From an uncultured Bacteroides sp. (GTDB taxonomy: Bacteria > Bacteroidota > Bacteroidia > Bacteroidales > UBA932), in NCBI GenBank assembly GCA_945874355.1, contig CAMCGB010000005.1, forward strand, positions 62,001-126,000: DNA of 64,000 nucleotides. Direction: 5' to 3'. The notes under the pieces were generated by a model. It saw only the letters and a list, made by a program, of their open reading frames with translations, was not told the DNA's origin and ran no database searches. How positions within the stretch are numbered: the first letter of the stretch is position 1; each line of letters begins with the position of its first letter. Shown piece after piece: positions 31,501 through 38,607 of the stretch. Made by a program: the position numbers and the translations under genes.

Positions 31501-32015
31501 AGGAAGACAAGCTGCTGAGTCTTAGCGATTTTGTGGCCCCTGCCGAATATGGTTTCCGCTCTCCTTTCGGGCTGTTCGCCCTGAGCGTGCATCCTTTAGG
31601 CGGCTGCGAGTGCGAGTGTTGCCGGGACTCTTACTCCCATATGCTTGAGCGCACTCTCAGGCAGACTCTTGCCGAGGCGGCTTCTCTTTGGCTCGACTCC
31701 ACTCTTGAGGCCCAGCTCCCGAAAGACGCCAAGGCCAAGCTCATCAAGCCGGCCGCAGGCTATCTTAGCTGCCCTGACCACTCCCTGAAGCGCGACATTC
31801 TTTCGCTTCTGCCACGGGGAGAGGAACTCGGCATCAGCCTTACCGAGAGCTGCGCAATGGTGCCGGACGCGAGCATCTGCGGCCTGATTTTCGCCCACCC
31901 AGACGCCTGCTACCCCGAGATCCGCTTTCTCAGCGCGCAGAGCCTGGACAGCTACGCCGCAAAGCGCGGCTTCAGCGCCAGCGAGAAGGACAGCTTCCTA
32001 TCCCACCTGAAATAG
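28548..32015 (+). CDS. metH: Cobalamin-dependent methionine synthase
   Basis: 1155 residues, all four MetH modules. The homocysteine-binding barrel has zinc Cys in LNCSLG and GGCCGTTP. The pterin-binding barrel has FTNIGERTNVAGSRKF. The B12 cap and Rossmann module has DVHDIGKN, with the cobalt-ligand His, and VSGLITPS. The C-terminal reactivation domain binds SAM. A Gln/Gly/Lys-rich linker lies between barrel 2 and the cap. It transfers the methyl of methyl-THF to homocysteine and needs vitamin B12. The start chosen is the ATG overlapping the metF stop, not the earlier GTG. Confidence 0.97.
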   Translation: MAVEQLFSELQSRILILDGAMGTMLQRAGLSGNSESFNLSEPDKVASIHRAYIEAGADIIETNSFSANRISQSEYGCAQMASEMAFQAARIARSEADRAGRKVWVAGSIGPTGKSLTLAQKLSDPFFRAYSFDEMALCYKEQIEALARGGVDILLLETCFDALNAKAAIYALRQSGLELPLMISASASDRSGRTLTGQTIEAFYTSVEHAGPLSFGLNCSLGAEDLTPLMEDVAQWAECPLSCHPNAGLPNEMGEYDQSPVQMARAMKAMGEKGLLNIAGGCCGTTPEHIREIGKALENCPARKWKAERKSLKVSGLEAVEVDASRNFTNIGERTNVAGSRKFAKLIAAQDYDSAIQVAAGQIESGASIIDINMDDAMLDSTLEMERFLRCISGEPAVAKAALMIDSSHWETILAGLKNAQGKCIVNSISLKEGEREFLRKAREIKNLGAALVVMAFDEEGQATTYQRKIDICARAWKLLRDELDFKASDIIFDVNVLSVGTGIEEHADYGKDFIEAVRWIKTNLPGALTSGGISNLSFAFRGNNPVREAMHSAFLYHARKAGLDMGIVNPGMLQIYDDIEEELLRRVEDVILNSDPGATERLIEKAAQIAAQKQAAQQGGGKSEDKSAKEENCTQRLINALVRGTSADLESDLLLALSSEGYSAVSLIEGPLMEGMAKVGELFGEGKMFLPQVVKSAKIMSEAVKILEPYMESGDKGTPKSKPKILMATVKGDVHDIGKNITGIVLGCNGFEVKDLGVMVSKEDIIGGAESWGADIIGVSGLITPSLFQMEELCRAMNEKGMDTPLLVGGATTSELHTAVKLAPLYPHVYYASDASASAVLASRLMQDRLETEKVEQEKMAQLRSLYALGKERKQNEKPKEQKQFAPESYLKGKTFSDIALKEFSVKELLPYFDWKLFYAIWGIKGEHTDEQTTRLSEDALTALERMSRLNECSIRLCARFEEGYSEDGWIITDSFKLPMLRQEEDKLLSLSDFVAPAEYGFRSPFGLFALSVHPLGGCECECCRDSYSHMLERTLRQTLAEAASLWLDSTLEAQLPKDAKAKLIKPAAGYLSCPDHSLKRDILSLLPRGEELGISLTESCAMVPDASICGLIFAHPDACYPEIRFLSAQSLDSYAAKRGFSASEKDSFLSHLK

Positions 32016-32055
32016 AGCGCGGGATGAGAGAAGCCGTTATTTGATGCAAAAAATT

Positions 32056-32085
32056 ATGCCGCGAAAACATTACTTTCCGCGGCAT
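32056..32085. terminator. Hairpin between convergent metH and fimbrillin-like gene
   Basis: ATGCCGCG and CGCGGCAT flank a 14-nt loop, with A/T-rich sides (AAATT and ATAATT). It is a probable bidirectional terminator in the 229-bp convergent gap. Confidence 0.65.
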
Positions 32086-32110
32086 ATAATTATCAGGTTA
32101 AGTCTTTAAT

Positions 32111-32248
32111 TTATATAGCACTGAAGCTGCTGTAGTTGATAGCGATATTGACGCATTTGGATTTCTCGCAGCTTACGGTTTTGCCCGCAGCGGTGAATGT
32201 TGCACTAGCGGTCGTCCTCCAAAAAGTTATACGCTTTGTGGGCGTTAT
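32111..32248 (-). pseudogene. Start-less coding-like tail in the -1 frame after the fimbrillin-like gene
   Basis: Reading the minus strand in the -1 frame from the last base of the final sense codon of the fimbrillin-like gene gives 45 open codons ending at TAA (32113-32111). The latter part, TASATFTAAGKTVSCEKSKC and on to NYSSFSAI, has strongly C/G-ending codons like neighbouring genes and contains two Cys. There is no in-frame start codon. It could be the lost C-terminus of the fimbrillin-like protein (a frameshift mutation, programmed slippage or sequencing error) or the remnant of another gene. Confidence 0.4.
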
Positions 32249-33228
32249 TCAGGTATCGTTACCGTCATACGGTAGATATTTCCCTTTTCAAGTTGCAAAT
32301 CGCCTGAAAGCGTCTTGACGGCAGGGCCATAATTTGCCCCATCGACCGTTGCGGTGAATTTCAGCTTGCTGCCTGCTTCAAGTTTAGAGAAATTCCAACC
32401 GACGAAATACAGTGTTACGGAGCCGGAAGCAGGAATTACAATATCGGAATACAAATCCCAGATATGGATAGGTCCGCTTCCACGACCTATTATGCCATAT
32501 TTAGGTATATCCAGATATTCCCAGGAATCGTTATACGACCAATTCTTGTTGACATCAGAACCATCAGTGGTTTGTATATTCATTTTGGACAAGGTTTTCC
32601 CTTTCATGGCATCAGGGAAACTGGCCGTCAACTTGAGCACTATCATTTGGTTGGAGAGCGTCACATTAAGAGTGTTGGCCTTGATATCGTCCTTATTGGC
32701 AACGCCATCCATTATACAGTAGTTTCTCAGGTGAGAAGCGTCGTTGTCCTCTGTCTGCTTGAGTAAATCAAAGTTTCCTTGTATGTACTCGCTTCCGACT
32801 TCTGCATTGTACAATGCGGAAAAATCTTTGCCTTCGTAATTCTTGTATGGGGTTGTCTTGTAGTACCGCGACCCATCGTAATTCAGTGCAGGGTAAATGA
32901 CGATTACCTTTGCGGGCGAAGGGCCGCCGGTGAAGACACCTGTGAATTCCGCCTGGACACGGCCTGCCGTGCCGCTAGAGGTGAAATTGTCAACCGCAAC
33001 CAACTTGCCTGCGTCGTCCAACGTGACTACGGAAATGGTCTCGGATGCTTCCCAGCTGGTCTTGAGGACGTTGCCGTCGGGCTCATAAGTAACCTTGGTG
33101 TTGCCTCCGATGTTGGCGACAAGAGTCATAGGCACGCCCTGGCTCTGCTCGGACGCGGGAACTTCATTTTTCTGGCAGGAAACGGCCACTGTGGCTGCTA
33201 TCACTGCGAATGCAAGAATCTTCTTCAT
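32245..33228 (-). CDS. Fimbrillin-family (Mfa-like) lipoprotein
   Basis: 327 residues. Signal MKKILAFAVIAATVAVSC is a lipoprotein signal (VSC-Q). The body is beta-rich with the fimbrillin-like opening (VPMTLVANIGG, VLKTSWEASETISVVT) seen in Mfa/FimA-type outer-membrane proteins of Bacteroidales. Such proteins are surface lipoproteins, some polymerising into fimbriae after Rgp-type cleavage. No accessory fimbrial genes are nearby, so a stand-alone surface role is as likely. It is 16 bases downstream of a 40-residue ORF and divergent from a TPR-AraC regulator. Confidence 0.7.
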   Translation of the reverse strand: MKKILAFAVIAATVAVSCQKNEVPASEQSQGVPMTLVANIGGNTKVTYEPDGNVLKTSWEASETISVVTLDDAGKLVAVDNFTSSGTAGRVQAEFTGVFTGGPSPAKVIVIYPALNYDGSRYYKTTPYKNYEGKDFSALYNAEVGSEYIQGNFDLLKQTEDNDASHLRNYCIMDGVANKDDIKANTLNVTLSNQMIVLKLTASFPDAMKGKTLSKMNIQTTDGSDVNKNWSYNDSWEYLDIPKYGIIGRGSGPIHIWDLYSDIVIPASGSVTLYFVGWNFSKLEAGSKLKFTATVDGANYGPAVKTLSGDLQLEKGNIYRMTVTIPE

Positions 33229-33244
33229 TTCTGTTCCTCCTTAA

Positions 33245-33367
33245 CTAAAATAACAAATCAAGATCTCCTCCGTCTTTGAAGTCGGTGGCGCTGGCACAAA
33301 TGACAGACTGTGCCTCAATCTCGATGACAAGGCACTCAGGCTTTTTGTAAATCAATTCTTGTTTCAT
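33245..33367 (-). CDS. Small 40-residue peptide upstream of the fimbrillin-like gene
   Basis: Too short for the ORF track. It reads MKQELIYKKPECLVIEIEAQ then SVICASATDFKDGGDLDLLF, stop TAG. The layout (Lys-rich start, KPE-x-VIEIE, VICAS, acidic Gly/Asp tail) is like many short unannotated Bacteroidales peptides found before surface-lipoprotein genes. It lies 16 bases upstream of the fimbrillin-like ATG and downstream of a TACATTTG -7 element, so the two are co-transcribed. Function unknown. Confidence 0.65.
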   Translation of the reverse strand: MKQELIYKKPECLVIEIEAQSVICASATDFKDGGDLDLLF

Positions 33368-33428
33368 TGTAGTTAATATATTTTTTAGTTTAGTTCAATC
33401 TGGTCTTTCTCTGTGAATGCGCGTCTGG

Positions 33429-33436
33429 CAAATGTA
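33429..33436 (-). promoter_or_regulatory. -7 element of the small peptide/fimbrillin-like operon
   Basis: TACATTTG on the minus strand matches TAnnTTTG and lies about 60 bases before the small ORF. It is divergent from the TPR-AraC gene promoter about 100 bp away. Confidence 0.5.
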
Positions 33437-33533
33437 GTTTGTTCTCCCCGGAAAGTGCCTATCACAATCGGTCATTAAACTATCATTATCGTGCAAAAAG
33501 ACCGCAGCGGCACTGCTATTCTGCAGAAAATTG

Positions 33534-33541
33534 TATTTTTG
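33534..33541 (+). promoter_or_regulatory. -7 element of the TPR-AraC regulator
   Basis: TATTTTTG ends 3 bases before the ATG at 33545, implying a leaderless mRNA. No TTG at the usual spacing was seen upstream. Confidence 0.5.
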
Positions 33542-33544
33542 TAT

Positions 33545-35236
33545 ATGCTAAAGTATCGACCGAATCTCTTGCTATGCGCGATATGCGCATTCCTCTGCGG
33601 AGCGCCTGCAGCCCTCACCGCCGCGTCCAAGCCCGGAAGCGCCATCATAGAACTGCTGAAAGACTATGACAGTCAGAAAGGTAAGGCGCGCATCGCCACG
33701 GCTGACAGAATCTTTGAACTTCTCGACAGGGAGGAGATAACCGACGATCGCCTCAGGGCTTCGAGCCGCACCCCGTCGGACAGTCTGAATATGCTGGTCT
33801 GGTACTGGGCTGGCGAATATCTCTGGACAACGCAGGATTATGATGAAGGTCTGGAATACTCCCTGAAAGCCTTACCACTGACTGGACGCTGGGGAGATCC
33901 GCTGATGGAGAGCGACTGCGAGCATCTTGTGGGCCTTTTCTATTTCCGAAGGGCGGATTATGAGAAGGCGGTCGGGCATTTGAGCCGGAGCCTGGAACTT
34001 TGCCGAGAGGAAGGTGAGGAGAGCCGCGTAGGCAGTACCCTCAATTCGCTTGCCGGCGTCTGCCTTACGGCCAAGCAACTGGATGAGAGCGAGAAATACA
34101 TCCTGGAGGCCATACGCATTTGCGAGAAGGCGAATGACACCAATCTGCTGCCCATACGCTACGGAATGGCCTCGGAAGTTTATCACATCAGGGGCGAGAA
34201 CCTGAAGTCGCTGGACTATGCTATCAGGGCTTTCCGGCTGGACTCCCTGCAGGGCAATACTGCCAGAATGGGCATACGTCTTTCGCAGATGGCGTCGGCT
34301 CAGATGGCTCTGGGTCAGGAAGATGCGGCGGTGCAGTCGCTCGAGAGGGCGATACCTATTCTGGAGGAGGCCGGCAATCTGGGCTCCCTGTCCATCTGCC
34401 ATAACCAGATGGGAGAACTTCTATCCAAACGGGGGCACAAAAAAGAGGCTGCCGCTCACTTTGAGATAGCCGCCGGGGTGTTTGCCGAGCGGGGCGATAT
34501 GTATGGAGAGAGCCGCGCACAGAGGGGGCTGTACGAGGCGCTAAGGGAGAGCGATCCGGGCAGGGCGGACAAGCATCTGCTGCGGTATTCTACGCTGAAG
34601 GACTCCATCTACCACCGTGATATGCAGCAGGCGGTAAGCGAGTTCAACGTAAAGTTCAGGACCGAGGAACTGATGCGGCAGGAGGAGAAGGCGAGGATGA
34701 GGAATCGCGCCCTCGCTTTCGGGATTGTCGCTCTGACCTTCCTGGTGCTGTTTATCGGGGCGGTGTGGTTCTACACGAGCCGGCTGCAGCAGCGTAAGCT
34801 CAAGGAGCTGGAGCGGTATATCGCTATGCGCGACCAGTACGCCCGGGCAGCTAAGGATCACAAAGAGGTTGAGAATGAGGCCATCGTCGAGGCTGACGAT
34901 GCCGACCTGCAGTTCCTGCTCAAGGTATCCGACACTGTAAACTCCCTTATGGATGAAGGCAAGAAGACGGACGTTGCCAGCATCGCTGCCTGCGTATGTA
35001 TGAGCGACAGCCGCTTCTACCGCCGGATTGTCGCACTCACGGGCCACAACCCCTCAAGCTACATCCAGCGTCTCAAAATCCAGAGGGCGAAGAACCTGCT
35101 GGACACGAACCCGCAGATGAACTTGTACGAGGTGGCTGAGCGCTGCGGTTTCGAAGCATATCCCAACTTTGTCCGCGCCTTCAAGAACGTCACGCAGCTT
35201 ACCCCTTCGGAGTACCGGAAACAGCAGGAAAAATAA
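33545..35236 (+). CDS. Membrane-anchored TPR-AraC hybrid transcriptional regulator
   Basis: 563 residues from the ATG at 33545, where a good signal peptide begins (MLKYRPNLLLCAICAFLC). The ORF-track GTG at 33491 is upstream of the -7 element. About 350 residues of TPR repeats follow, then one membrane helix (ALAFGIVALTFLVLFIGAVW), a short coiled region and a C-terminal AraC-type double helix-turn-helix (VASIAACVCMSDSRFYRRI, LYEVAERCGFEAYPNFVRAF). The periplasmic TPRs are expected to sense a partner or ligand and the cytoplasmic AraC domain to bind DNA. It is divergent from the fimbrillin-like operon, a plausible target. Confidence 0.88.
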   Translation: MLKYRPNLLLCAICAFLCGAPAALTAASKPGSAIIELLKDYDSQKGKARIATADRIFELLDREEITDDRLRASSRTPSDSLNMLVWYWAGEYLWTTQDYDEGLEYSLKALPLTGRWGDPLMESDCEHLVGLFYFRRADYEKAVGHLSRSLELCREEGEESRVGSTLNSLAGVCLTAKQLDESEKYILEAIRICEKANDTNLLPIRYGMASEVYHIRGENLKSLDYAIRAFRLDSLQGNTARMGIRLSQMASAQMALGQEDAAVQSLERAIPILEEAGNLGSLSICHNQMGELLSKRGHKKEAAAHFEIAAGVFAERGDMYGESRAQRGLYEALRESDPGRADKHLLRYSTLKDSIYHRDMQQAVSEFNVKFRTEELMRQEEKARMRNRALAFGIVALTFLVLFIGAVWFYTSRLQQRKLKELERYIAMRDQYARAAKDHKEVENEAIVEADDADLQFLLKVSDTVNSLMDEGKKTDVASIAACVCMSDSRFYRRIVALTGHNPSSYIQRLKIQRAKNLLDTNPQMNLYEVAERCGFEAYPNFVRAFKNVTQLTPSEYRKQQEK

Positions 35237-35253
35237 TTTCCAAAACTATCGTC

Positions 35254-36273
35254 ATGAGTTACAAGAATTTGCTCGGAAGCATCGAGAACACTGAAAAGGC
35301 CATCAAGAGCGTGAAGGATATGTTCCAGAACAACCTCTCGGCCCAGCTTGCACTTTTGAGGGTTACCGCACCTATGATTGTCCTCTCCAACACCGGCCTG
35401 AATGACGAGCTGAACGGGGTAGAAAGGCCCGTCGGATTCCCCATCAAGGATATGGGAGAACAGAGGGCCGAAGTTGTGCATTCGCTGGCCAAATGGAAGA
35501 GGCTGAAGCTCGCCCAGCTGGGAGTCGAGCCCGGCAGGGGTATCTACACCGATATGAATGCCCTTCGTCCCGACGAGCATCTGGACAATCTGCACTCAAT
35601 ATATGTGGACCAGTGGGACTGGGAAAAGGTCATACGCAAGGAAGAGCGGAATCTGGACTTTCTGAAAAAGACTGTCCGCAGAATATACGAAGCCATCAAA
35701 GTCACTGAGAACAAGATATTTGTGGAATATCCCCAGATTGAGCCCCAGCTCAGCGACGAAATCCATTTTATCCACTCCGAAGAACTGCTGCAGATGTATC
35801 CCGACCTGAGTGCGAAACAAAGAGAGGACGAAATCGTGCGCAAGTGGGGCGCCGTATTCATTATAGGCATAGGTGCCCCGCTCTCCAATGGTCAGGCGCA
35901 CGACTCAAGAGCGGCAGACTACGACGACTGGAGCACCATTAACAGCGACGGCTACTGCGGACTCAACGGCGACCTGCTTTTGTGGAATTCCGTTCTCGAA
36001 GAGGCTTTCGAGATTTCCAGTATGGGTATCAGGGTGGACGAGAGCGCACTCAAGCTCCAGCTCGCACTGAGGGGTGAGGAGTATAAGGAAAGCCTTATGT
36101 TCCACAGCAAGCTGCTCGCAGGAGAGCTCCCCTACACCATAGGCGGTGGCATAGGTCAATCGAGGCTTTGTATGTTCCTTCTGCGCAAAGCCCATATAGG
36201 CGAAGTGCAGAGCAGCATTTGGCCCGAAGAAATGCGCTCCGAATGCAAATCACAGGGCATAGAACTTCTTTAA
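35254..36273 (+). CDS. asnA: Aspartate-ammonia ligase (asparagine synthetase A)
   Basis: 339 residues, usual length. It is related to class II aminoacyl-tRNA synthetase catalytic domains: SVKDMFQNNLSAQLALLRVT, SIYVDQWDWE, HDSRAADYDDW and the C-terminal YTIGGGIGQSRLCMFLL. It makes asparagine from aspartate and ammonia with ATP. It starts 17 bases after the TPR-AraC gene and is convergent with cysS across the first repeat module. Confidence 0.97.
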   Translation: MSYKNLLGSIENTEKAIKSVKDMFQNNLSAQLALLRVTAPMIVLSNTGLNDELNGVERPVGFPIKDMGEQRAEVVHSLAKWKRLKLAQLGVEPGRGIYTDMNALRPDEHLDNLHSIYVDQWDWEKVIRKEERNLDFLKKTVRRIYEAIKVTENKIFVEYPQIEPQLSDEIHFIHSEELLQMYPDLSAKQREDEIVRKWGAVFIIGIGAPLSNGQAHDSRAADYDDWSTINSDGYCGLNGDLLLWNSVLEEAFEISSMGIRVDESALKLQLALRGEEYKESLMFHSKLLAGELPYTIGGGIGQSRLCMFLLRKAHIGEVQSSIWPEEMRSECKSQGIELL

Positions 36274-36352
36274 CAAGCTACTCCTGCCGGATGACACGGC
36301 ACGCCTTCATTGTTTACCGGGAGCATCAAACTCAGCGGGATGTCCAAGATGA

Positions 36353-36439
36353 ATTTTTCTTGTTGGCTATAGGGTGAATTCCGTCAAGGCCACCAGGTTC
36401 CGTCAATGGGCCACAAAAATTGCACGTCAGATTGCGGGA
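36353..36439 (+). pseudogene. Remnant of a RhuM-family gene
   Basis: In one frame the DNA reads IFLVGYRVNSVKATRFRQWA then TKIARQIAG, very close to the conserved core of RhuM (virulence RhuM / Fic-associated) proteins, typically VGYRVNSKRATQFRxWATK. The frame is closed by a stop at 36350, and the 3' side dissolves into 12-bp tandem repeats and the repeat module. No other part of a RhuM protein is visible. RhuM genes are often linked to restriction-modification or mobile islands. Confidence 0.6.
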
Positions 36440-36489
36440 ATGATTGCAGGAATGGTTGCAGGAATGATTGCGGGAATGGTTGCAGGGCT
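36430..36489 (+). repeat. Five tandem copies of a 12-bp unit
   Basis: Five units of GRTTGCRGGAAT (the last degenerate, ending GGGCT), in frame with the RhuM-like remnant and coding for repeated IAGM/VAGM. It ends 4 bases before the 165-bp element. Confidence 0.85.
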
Positions 36490-36493
36490 TCGA

Positions 36494-36658
36494 GCAATTC
36501 ACCTCGCTCAACGAGGTTTACTAGTCAACTGATTATTAACAACATAGCAACTTACCCTATGTAAGGTGGCGACTAAATGATGCCACCTGCAACACCGCTA
36601 AAAGTTAACACTTTGATATTCGGTGCATTAGCATTTTCGGCTGTGTAAGGTGAATTGC
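36494..36658. repeat. 165-bp inverted-repeat element, copy 1
   Basis: Ends are perfect 11-bp inverted repeats, GCAATTCACCT and AGGTGAATTGC, extendable outward with one mismatch to CTTCG. A central hairpin AGGTGGC/GCCACCT lies at offsets 71-77 and 89-95. Extra small hairpins (ACCTCG/CGAGGT, ACATAG/CTATGT) occur in this copy. Copy 2 at 53923 has the same length and offsets, with roughly 60-65% identity over the first half by eye. No ORF and no clear target-site duplication. Confidence 0.85.
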
Positions 36659-36669
36659 ACGAAGGCGCG

Positions 36670-36857
36670 GCGCTGCGATGTAAAGCTTTCAGGCTGCCAC
36701 AAGGCGGACATATCCACCCCCGGAGAGGGCAGGGGGACGGGGCCCGGAAGATACAAGTTATCACGAAGTGATGACGCAGTAGATTCTGGGAGGGGCCGTA
36801 GCGAGGCGTAGCCGAGCGGAGCTCCGCCGTTGGCAGCCTGAAAGCTGATAGCAGCGC
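36670..36857. repeat. Long imperfect hairpin element
   Basis: Arms pair in steps: GCGCTGC/GCAGCGC, then a perfect 16-bp AGCTTTCAGGCTGCCA/TGGCAGCCTGAAAGCT, then GGCGGA/TCCGCC, around a GC-rich centre. Second part of the composite module. The left arm aligns by eye with the equivalent segment near 54088-54140. Nothing coding seen. Confidence 0.8.
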
Positions 36858-36875
36858 TGCCGCCCGGTTCAAAAC

Positions 36876-36969
36876 AGATTTCTCGACTTCGCACTTCGTG
36901 CTCCGCTCGAAATGACAGGGGGAAAGCGCTGCGCTTGCTCGAAATGACAGGGGGAAAGCGCTGCGCTCG
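36876..36969. repeat. AGATTTCTC-family repeat with a 32-bp direct duplication
   Basis: AGATTTCTCGACTTCGCAC... followed by two tandem 32-bp units of CTCGAAATGACAGGGGGAAAG + CGCTGCGCTYG (36906-36937, 36938-36969). It ends 6 bases before the cysS stop codon. It is translated in spurious ORFs as CHFERS...-type peptides. Confidence 0.85.
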
Positions 36970-36975
36970 GTAAAG

Positions 36976-38502
36976 CTACTCCAGCGACCATTCGGCGCCG
37001 TCCTTCGTATCCTTGACCTTGATACCGAGGGCGGAGAGAGAGTCGCGGATATGGTCCGAAAGGCTCCAGTCCTTGGCAGCCTTGGCCTTGGCCCTCTGCT
37101 CGAGCACCATATCCATAAGCCCGGCAACCACCTTGGAAGATGCGCCCTGCGCCTGCTCCTCGTCCACAAGACCGAGAACTCCGAAAAGAACATCGTCGTA
37201 GAGCTGCACCAGCGCCTTGAAATCGTTCTGACTCAGGCGCAGCTGACCCGCCTTGGCAGAATTGATCAGCTTGACGCTCTCGGAGAAGGCAGCAAGCACC
37301 ATAGGGGTATTCATATCGTCGCACAGCGCGTCGTAAATGCTATCGAAGATGGAAACAATCTCCTTGGAGTCAGCCTGGCAACTTTCAGGCGCTGCGACCA
37401 GCTCTTCTTCGCCATATACATACTCCTTGCGCGCCACACCCGCCATAGCATAAAGGTCTTTTGCGGCCTGCATCAGACGGCGCAGACCCTTGGAAGCGGC
37501 CTCGAGAGCCTCATTGGAAAAGTCCAGGGTTCCGCGATAATGGGCCTGAAGTATAAAGAAACGGACAGTCATAGGGCTGTAGGCCCTCTCCAGCTTGGGA
37601 TGGGACCCGCTGAAAAGCTCCGGCAGGGTGATGAAATTGCCGAGCGACTTGCCCATCTTCTGCCCGTTGATGGTAATCATATTATTGTGCACCCAATAAT
37701 GCACCCCCTGAGTGCCCCTGGAAGCCTGGTTCTGGGCTATCTCGCATTCGTGGTGGGGGAACATCAAATCCATTCCGCCTCCGTGGATATCAAACTCCCT
37801 TCCCAGATACTTCTCCCCCATCACAGAGCACTCCAGATGCCAGCCCGGGAAACCCTCTCCCCAAGGCGAATTCCACCTCATAATATGCTCAGGCTCAGCC
37901 TTCTTCCATAGTGCAAAATCATAGGGAGCCTTCTTGTCGGACTGCCCGTCGAGGTTCCTCGTGCCCTCGAGGGTGGCATCGAGGCTGCGCCCGGACAATA
38001 CCCCGTAATGGAAATCAAGGTCGTACTTCTGCACATCGAAATATATGCTTCCGTTGCTCTCGTATGCATAGCCCGCGTCGAGAATCTTCTGAACGGCTTC
38101 AATCTGCTCCAGAATATGTCCGGAGGCGCGGGGCTCGATGGAAGGAGGGGCGACATTGAGCTTGCGCATAGCCTCGTGATAGCGCAGAGTATAAGTCTGC
38201 ACCACCTCCATTGGCTCCAGCTGCTCGAGGCGGGCCTTCTTTGCAATCTTATCCTCGCCCTCATCGGCATCGTGCTCAAGATGACCTACATCGGTGATGT
38301 TCCTCACATATCTGACCTTATAGCCAAGATGCCTGAGCAGCTTGCTGAGCACATCATAAGTCACCCCGGGACGGGCATGGCCCAGATGGGCTTCACCATA
38401 AACGGTAGGACCGCAGACATACATTCCCACGTGACCGGGATGAACGGGCTTGAACAGCTCCTTGGTGCGGCTTAAGGTATTGTAGAGCAGAAGATTCCTC
38501 AT
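36976..38502 (-). CDS. cysS: Cysteinyl-tRNA synthetase
   Basis: 508 residues. Class I motifs: the HIGH equivalent in [12 protein letters not shown] and KMSKS as KMGKSLGN. Zinc ligands are expected in [15 protein letters not shown] and HHECEIAQ. It charges tRNA-Cys. It is divergent from xth. Its leader holds a small GCTCCC/GGGAGC hairpin (38534-38553). The 3' end abuts the first repeat module. Confidence 0.98.
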   Translation of the reverse strand: MRNLLLYNTLSRTKELFKPVHPGHVGMYVCGPTVYGEAHLGHARPGVTYDVLSKLLRHLGYKVRYVRNITDVGHLEHDADEGEDKIAKKARLEQLEPMEVVQTYTLRYHEAMRKLNVAPPSIEPRASGHILEQIEAVQKILDAGYAYESNGSIYFDVQKYDLDFHYGVLSGRSLDATLEGTRNLDGQSDKKAPYDFALWKKAEPEHIMRWNSPWGEGFPGWHLECSVMGEKYLGREFDIHGGGMDLMFPHHECEIAQNQASRGTQGVHYWVHNNMITINGQKMGKSLGNFITLPELFSGSHPKLERAYSPMTVRFFILQAHYRGTLDFSNEALEAASKGLRRLMQAAKDLYAMAGVARKEYVYGEEELVAAPESCQADSKEIVSIFDSIYDALCDDMNTPMVLAAFSESVKLINSAKAGQLRLSQNDFKALVQLYDDVLFGVLGLVDEEQAQGASSKVVAGLMDMVLEQRAKAKAAKDWSLSDHIRDSLSALGIKVKDTKDGAEWSLE

Positions 38503-38533
38503 ATTCTGTGCTTTTTGGCGTTCGACTTTCTGC

Positions 38534-38553
38534 GCTCCCTTGGTCTTGGGAGC
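38534..38553 (-). other. Small hairpin in the cysS leader
   Basis: GCTCCC and GGGAGC with an 8-nt loop, about 32-51 bases upstream of the cysS start on the minus strand. No exact -7 element was found for cysS (nearest TATATTCG). The neighbouring inverted repeat TACGAAT/ATTCGTA lies within the divergent promoter region. Role unknown. Confidence 0.35.
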
Positions 38554-38582
38554 AAAATTTTACGAATATACGAATAAATTCG

Positions 38583-38590
38583 TATTTTTG
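38583..38590 (+). promoter_or_regulatory. -7 element of the xth promoter
   Basis: TATTTTTG matches TAnnTTTG, giving a leader of about 12-14 nt to the ATG at 38608. Confidence 0.55.
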
Positions 38591-38607
38591 AGCTTTAATC
38601 TTACGCA

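Noticed and set aside
36494-36658. CRISPR or IS-end interpretation of the 165-bp unit
   Set aside because: No regular repeat-spacer array and no cas genes; no transposase ORF and no clear target-site duplication, so kept as an undefined inverted-repeat element.
36573-37193. 206-aa minus-strand ORF
   Set aside because: Translates the hairpin element and the AGATTTCTC repeat (CHFERSTKCEVEKS) and part of cysS out of frame; not a gene.
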